Source: Cryphonectria parasitica EP155 (taxonomy: Eukaryota > Ascomycota > Sordariomycetes > Diaporthales > Cryphonectriaceae). Taken from it: a stretch of 64,000 nt of DNA. The notes under the pieces are model-generated. The model had not been told where the DNA came from, searched no databases, and worked only from the letters and a program-made list of their open reading frames with translations. A program made the translations under genes and the position numbers. The first letter of the stretch is position 1. The number at the start of each line of letters is the position of its first letter. This document shows, piece by piece, positions 60,504 through 64,000 of the stretch. Location: the NCBI RefSeq assembly GCF_011745365.1, contig NW_024468912.1, positions 496,001 to 560,000 of the forward strand, written 5' to 3'.

Positions 60504-61738
60504 ATGTCTCGAATCGTCACCGACGCTGTTTTCTCTTCGCGGGTAAACACCGCTCCTCAAGAGGTTGACAAGGTCTGGATCTGGTTTTCTTCTTCGGTTC
60601 CTCCTCCTCAGGGCAGCAACTACCACTGGCTCAAGGATGTCCATGTCGACTTCCTTGACGTTACAGACTTCAACACCATCAAGGGAGACCTTGGCTTGAC
60701 ATACGCTTCTTGGGATATCCAAGGCGATATCATGTTTTGGAACAACTCACTGCCAAGCCCTGGCTTTGCTGCTCATTTCGCAAGGCTGGACAATAAGGAT
60801 TCTATCAAACTGAATCCTATTGTGGTGTGTAAAGCCGGTTGGAAGCCCTTTGGCGAGTACCTTACCCGCATCTTCTCCCGCCCTGAGCGAGTAAATTCCC
60901 TCCTCGTTCAGTCCTATGGTCGGCGTAACCTAGTCCCTTGCGATTGCTGCTCCCGTCGGTACGCCACTGCTTGCATGCCTGTACAGGGGCAGCAGGTCAA
61001 CGTCAACTGGCCTTTCCTAGAATGCATCTCAATGGAGGGCTTCTTCAATGGGAAGTGCGGCAACTGCATTTATCATGCAGAGTCTGGGTGTGACTACACC
61101 AAAGACTTCCCTTGTGTCAAAGAGCGCAGTGCACGAGTAAGATTCCCATTCCGATGTCTTTGACCAGGTTTGAGCACACACTAATCATTGTCCTTCTCGC
61201 AGCGTCGGCACTCGTTTTACCAACTCGGCCCTCGACGTGTAATCGAGATAGATTCTCAAGTCAACTCCAATGCCGACGTCGAGCGTATTGTCAAAGCTCA
61301 ATACAAGCTCATGCGGGATAAAGGTATTGCGCATAACCAGATCAAATGGGTTCCTCTTGTGCCAAGGAAGTGGTACCCACAGGATACTGTGAGTCTCATA
61401 ATCAACTATGATTGCGATGCTCAAGAAGACCATTGCTAACTTTATCTGCACAGATCGGCAAGAAGAGTACTGCTCCTTCTGCTCCCAAGAAGGGAGTATC
61501 TGGGTCTGGGCAGGCAGCTCCACGACCTGTATCTCGTGGCAAGGATAAAGGCAAGGGCAAGGCTGTAGTAGGATCTCGTGTCGAGAAACGAGCCAAGTCC
61601 GTTCAATCTCAAGGTTCTTCCTCTGTTTTTGACGACGATTCTTCAGCGGATGATACGGATGACATGGATCTGGACAGGACGAGGAGAGAGCCATCGGATG
61701 ACATTTACGGGTATTCCGGTGATGAGGATGATGTGTAA
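60504..61738 (+). CDS. Antisense spliced Cys-rich accessory gene of the retrotransposon (367 aa)
   Basis: Three exons, 60504-61136, 61203-61388 and 61454-61738 (211 + 62 + 95 codons, all phase 0). Intron 1 (66 bp) has GTAAGA, a CTAATC branch site and CGCAG; intron 2 (65 bp) has GTGAGT, GCTAAC and CACAG. The product begins MSRIVTDAVFSSRVNTAP. Residues about 150-205 carry a Cys cluster: CDCCSRRYATAC, then LEC, GKCGNC, GCDY and FPC, suggesting zinc binding. After that come a basic Lys/Gly/Ala/Pro-rich linker (about 274-320, nuclear-localisation-like) and an acidic tail (DDDSSADDTDDMDLD). No family recognised; the layout suits a nuclear DNA- or RNA-binding regulator (inference). It runs opposite to pol, convergent with it across a 286-bp spacer. 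The same gene, RIP-mutated, is in A. Confidence 0.8.
61137..61202 (+). other. Intron 1 of the antisense accessory gene
   Basis: GT...AG intron of 66 bp with GTAAGA donor, CTAATC branch-like site 19 bp from the end, and CGCAG acceptor. Splice signals are legible in the decayed copy at 19808-19873. Confidence 0.8.
61389..61453 (+). other. Intron 2 of the antisense accessory gene
   Basis: 65 bp, GTGAGT donor, GCTAAC branch site, TGCACAG acceptor. Removing it joins exons in frame and avoids the stop read at 61437-61439. Confidence 0.8.
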
Positions 61739-62024
61739 AAGTAAGGGGTTTCCATAGGTTGCAGTGTTTCTTCGGCGCTCTGCATTTTTCATGCGTTGCA
61801 TTCCAATATACTGCAATTTTTGAACAACGAAAATGGCCTCAGAGCTGGTCAACATGCTCTGTGCCGGGTGCTTTGAAATTTTTAGGTGGGTTTACAGTGT
61901 TCTGTGGCGAGTGGTAGCAGACGACACTTCGTCCCTCCTCCCCCAGCAAAACACACGAGATGGAATAGGAAAGACGAAAAGAAAACGTGTTTTGCGAACA
62001 AAAAGAAATATGGACAGAAAGAAA
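61739..62024. other. Convergent 3' spacer between the antisense gene and pol
   Basis: 286 bp holding both 3' UTRs. T-rich runs (for example ATTTTTCATGCG and GCAATTTTTG) could serve 3'-end formation on the plus strand. It is retained in A and in the deleted derivative C1 (about 28720-29075). No ORF. Confidence 0.5.
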
Positions 62025-64000
62025 TCAACCTCCCCCACGAGCTAGGAACGCTGATTTAGTTGGGATTGGTATAAACATCCCACTTCTATCTGCTTTCTCC
62101 TGTTCTCGCCTCTCCTTCTCTGCTGCCCGTGTGAAATGTTCACCGTCACCAACTCCATTTCCATCCTCAGCATCATCATCCGCTTCAGTTGCTAGATTGA
62201 CAGTCTCTGGATCAGGACTGGTCTGGCCAGGCGTGGGGTCGTGCTCGATGATGTCTGGAACCCAGAATGTGGCGTCGTCGCTTGAATCTGCTTCCTGAAC
62301 TTCGAGGATATTGTTGTCTGGTTCCCCCCGCCAGGGAGCTCTCATCGAATCCAGCTTTTCTGCCAATGGTTGGCCAGGTTGAAGCTCGACATCTTCTTCC
62401 CAGGGCATAGGCACCTCGGGTTCCCAAATGCCATCCATATTCCGCATGAACTTTTTGAGATTGGTAGCTGAATATGTGCCTTTTAGCAGAACTCCGTCTG
62501 TGGTCTTGAGCTCATAAGCATGTTTGTCTAGGACCTGAGCAATCAGGTATGGACCCTTCCACTTATAAGAGATCTTGGCATTGCGCGAGTGGCTCATTTT
62601 CCGGACGTGGTCATAGACAAGCACGAGATCTCCGACACTCAGTCGAGATTTTCGTACCAGACCCTGCGTTTGACTTTTGGCTGCGATCTTTTGACGGTAT
62701 GCCTGAACAGCTTCAATTGCCTTCTGCACATCATCTTCCTTGGCTGCGATCATCCTCAACCGCATTTCAAACGCTTCCTGAGGGGATTGGTCTTCGGTCC
62801 ATGTAAGAACTCTCCACGTCGGGATTTCAGTTTCAATTGGGATAAGCGGCTCCCAACCGAAAATCAAATAGAAGGGGCTGTATCCATGCGACTGGCGGAT
62901 CGTAGTCCTTTCAGCGAAGAGTGCGAGTCTCAAGTACTGCCTCCATCTCCAGGGTTGAGCATCAGCTAGCTTAGCAAGGGCACTTGCTAAGGAAAGATGA
63001 CCAGCTTCTACTTGTCCTTGGGCATGGGGATTGTAACTGGAGACCTGGACAAGCAGGATCCCAAGAGCTCTGATGGTCTTGGCCATCTCAGCCTTGTTTT
63101 CTGGTCCTCCGTCAACAGTAATTTTGAGAGGGCACCCGAACACAAGAATGATCTCTTCCAAAATGAACTTCCTCATTTCCGCAGCTGTAGCTTTCTTGAG
63201 GGGTCTTGCAAGCACATAGCCGGTCAGGTCACAGCGAGCCTCCGCAAGGTATCTGTAACCGCCATCCTCGGCCATGTGTTGAATGTCGATGCTGATCCTC
63301 GTGAAGGGTTGACTTGGAAGGGTCGGGATCACTCCTTCCTTCCACATCTTTGGATCGAACTTTGCACACTTCTCGCAACCCGAGACAGCATTGGCCACAT
63401 CTGTCCAGAGACCTCTCCAGTAGTAGAGTTGCTTGACACGAGCTACCGTAGAGTCTCGACCTCGATGTCCAAACTTGGCATGACATTCTCTGATGATTCG
63501 GCGACGAAGATCAGGATCATCTACTACCCGTCGGCGTGGGAGTTTCGCACCAGCGCGGCGCCACAGAGCCTGGTCAAGTACTTGATGCTTTAATGCCTCT
63601 ACCATGAAGTTCTTGCGATCCCTCTTGGAGAGTTTTGGTGGAATGATCCCGTGGCATAAGAACTCTGCATACCGTTTCGACTGTTCCGTCCACTGAAGAG
63701 TTGGATTTAGCAGTGGTACTAGGTCAGCTCCATCTGAGTTCACGCTGTTAAGCTGAGCATCACACCAGTCCTCAACATTGCCATCTTCGTCTTCCTTAGG
63801 TGGCGTTGAGTATGGAGGTCGAGAAAGGGCATCAGCCACAGGATTCTTTGACCCGGGAATGTGTTTGACAGTGAAGTCAAACATCTTGATCACTGCCACC
63901 CATCTGTTCAGGAGAGCACCGGGTATGTCGTTCATTCCTCCATTGAGTTGGTCCACCAGAACGCGAGCATCGGTTTCCAGAATGAAATGGCAACCATAGA
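62025..64000 (-). CDS. Ty3/gypsy pol: RNase H C-terminus and integrase (intact, 5' end outside window)
   Basis: Open minus-strand frame from the window edge to TGA at 62025-62027, over 650 codons. At the edge it reads the end of RNase H (ETDARVLVDQLNGG, HIPGSKNPVADALSRPP). Next is the integrase zinc region (ECHAKFGHRG...CEKCAKF), then the catalytic core with ISIDIQHM, ITVDGGPENK and QGQVEAGH supplying the D, D and E. The integrase C-terminal domain follows (YKWKGPYLIAQVLDKHAYEL). The last roughly 120 residues form an acidic, low-complexity tail (EADSSDDATFWVPDI, TEADDDAEDGNGVGDG) with no chromodomain, unlike family B. No premature stop. The true start of the polyprotein is further upstream, beyond the window. 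Confidence 0.92.
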   Translation of the reverse strand, partial: YGCHFILETDARVLVDQLNGGMNDIPGALLNRWVAVIKMFDFTVKHIPGSKNPVADALSRPPYSTPPKEDEDGNVEDWCDAQLNSVNSDGADLVPLLNPTLQWTEQSKRYAEFLCHGIIPPKLSKRDRKNFMVEALKHQVLDQALWRRAGAKLPRRRVVDDPDLRRRIIRECHAKFGHRGRDSTVARVKQLYYWRGLWTDVANAVSGCEKCAKFDPKMWKEGVIPTLPSQPFTRISIDIQHMAEDGGYRYLAEARCDLTGYVLARPLKKATAAEMRKFILEEIILVFGCPLKITVDGGPENKAEMAKTIRALGILLVQVSSYNPHAQGQVEAGHLSLASALAKLADAQPWRWRQYLRLALFAERTTIRQSHGYSPFYLIFGWEPLIPIETEIPTWRVLTWTEDQSPQEAFEMRLRMIAAKEDDVQKAIEAVQAYRQKIAAKSQTQGLVRKSRLSVGDLVLVYDHVRKMSHSRNAKISYKWKGPYLIAQVLDKHAYELKTTDGVLLKGTYSATNLKKFMRNMDGIWEPEVPMPWEEDVELQPGQPLAEKLDSMRAPWRGEPDNNILEVQEADSSDDATFWVPDIIEHDPTPGQTSPDPETVNLATEADDDAEDGNGVGDGEHFTRAAEKERREQEKADRSGMFIPIPTKSAFLARGGG

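Larger units (their letters stand above)
57653..64000 (-). mobile_element. G: intact, non-RIP-mutated family C Ty3/gypsy element (3' portion)
   Basis: Minus-oriented; begins with its 3' LTR at 57653 and runs off the window in RNase H. Order in element sense: RNase H, integrase, an acidic tail, a convergent antisense spliced gene, a sense 554-codon ORF, polypurine tract, 3' LTR. G+C-balanced with long intact ORFs, unlike everything to its left. It is inserted in F after CTGAAGCGG. The other LTR and TSD copy are outside the window. Confidence 0.88.

Noticed and set aside
61185..61694. 169-codon minus-strand ORF
   Set aside because: Lies opposite exons 2-3 of the spliced antisense gene and spans its introns; no recognisable motif.
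62997..63593. 198-codon plus-strand ORF over the integrase
   Set aside because: Antisense shadow of the intact integrase frame, which carries all the diagnostic motifs; no splice or start context.

Overview
The window looks like a filamentous ascomycete (Pezizomycotina) chromosome: a G+C-balanced gene edge (1 to about 1.2 kb), then a very A+T-rich block (about 1.2-57.65 kb) of transposon copies full of in-frame TAA/TAG/TGA, then a G+C-balanced intact retrotransposon (57.65 kb to the end). Comparing the intact element with its decayed copy at 16.3-21.8 kb shows essentially only C-to-T and G-to-A changes at conserved length. That is the signature of repeat-induced point mutation (RIP). No rRNA, tRNA, CRISPR array or prokaryotic feature was seen.

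The A+T-rich block resolves into a nest of LTR retrotransposons, ordered by LTR ends (TG...CA, or RIP-altered forms) and target-site duplications (TSDs). Outermost is M (+ strand, from 2535). M is split by K (3277-5854, TSD CGCTG), L (6854-14357, TSD TCTAG) and A (from 16323). A is split by B1 (21809-33334, TSD ATACT), which itself contains C1 (27746-31766), and by F (from 37595). F is split by D (42168-57059, TSD GAAGC), which contains E (47621-55077, TSD TGTTT), and then by G (from 57653). The right ends of M, A, F and G lie outside the window.

Three kinds of element are present. Family B (M, L, B1, F, D, E) are Ty3/gypsy chromoviruses: gag with a CCHC knuckle, protease, reverse transcriptase, RNase H, integrase and a chromodomain. 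Family C (A, G, derivative C1) is a different Ty3/gypsy family whose integrase has an acidic tail instead of a chromodomain. K is a 2.6 kb non-coding LTR element made largely of minisatellites.

The most interesting signal is downstream of pol. Every family B copy whose 3' end is visible carries an antisense Cys-rich ORF there, whose stop codon overlaps the pol stop by 4 nt. Family C carries an antisense, two-intron, Cys-rich gene (60504-61738) arranged head-to-head with a sense 554-residue ORF of unknown function (58222-59886). Both are intact in G and present at identical length in the RIP-mutated copy A. These look like retrotransposon accessory modules, possibly regulatory.

At the left edge is the 5' part of a single-copy gene for an ADP-ribosylglycohydrolase-family protein, about 0.6 kb from the start of the A+T-rich block.
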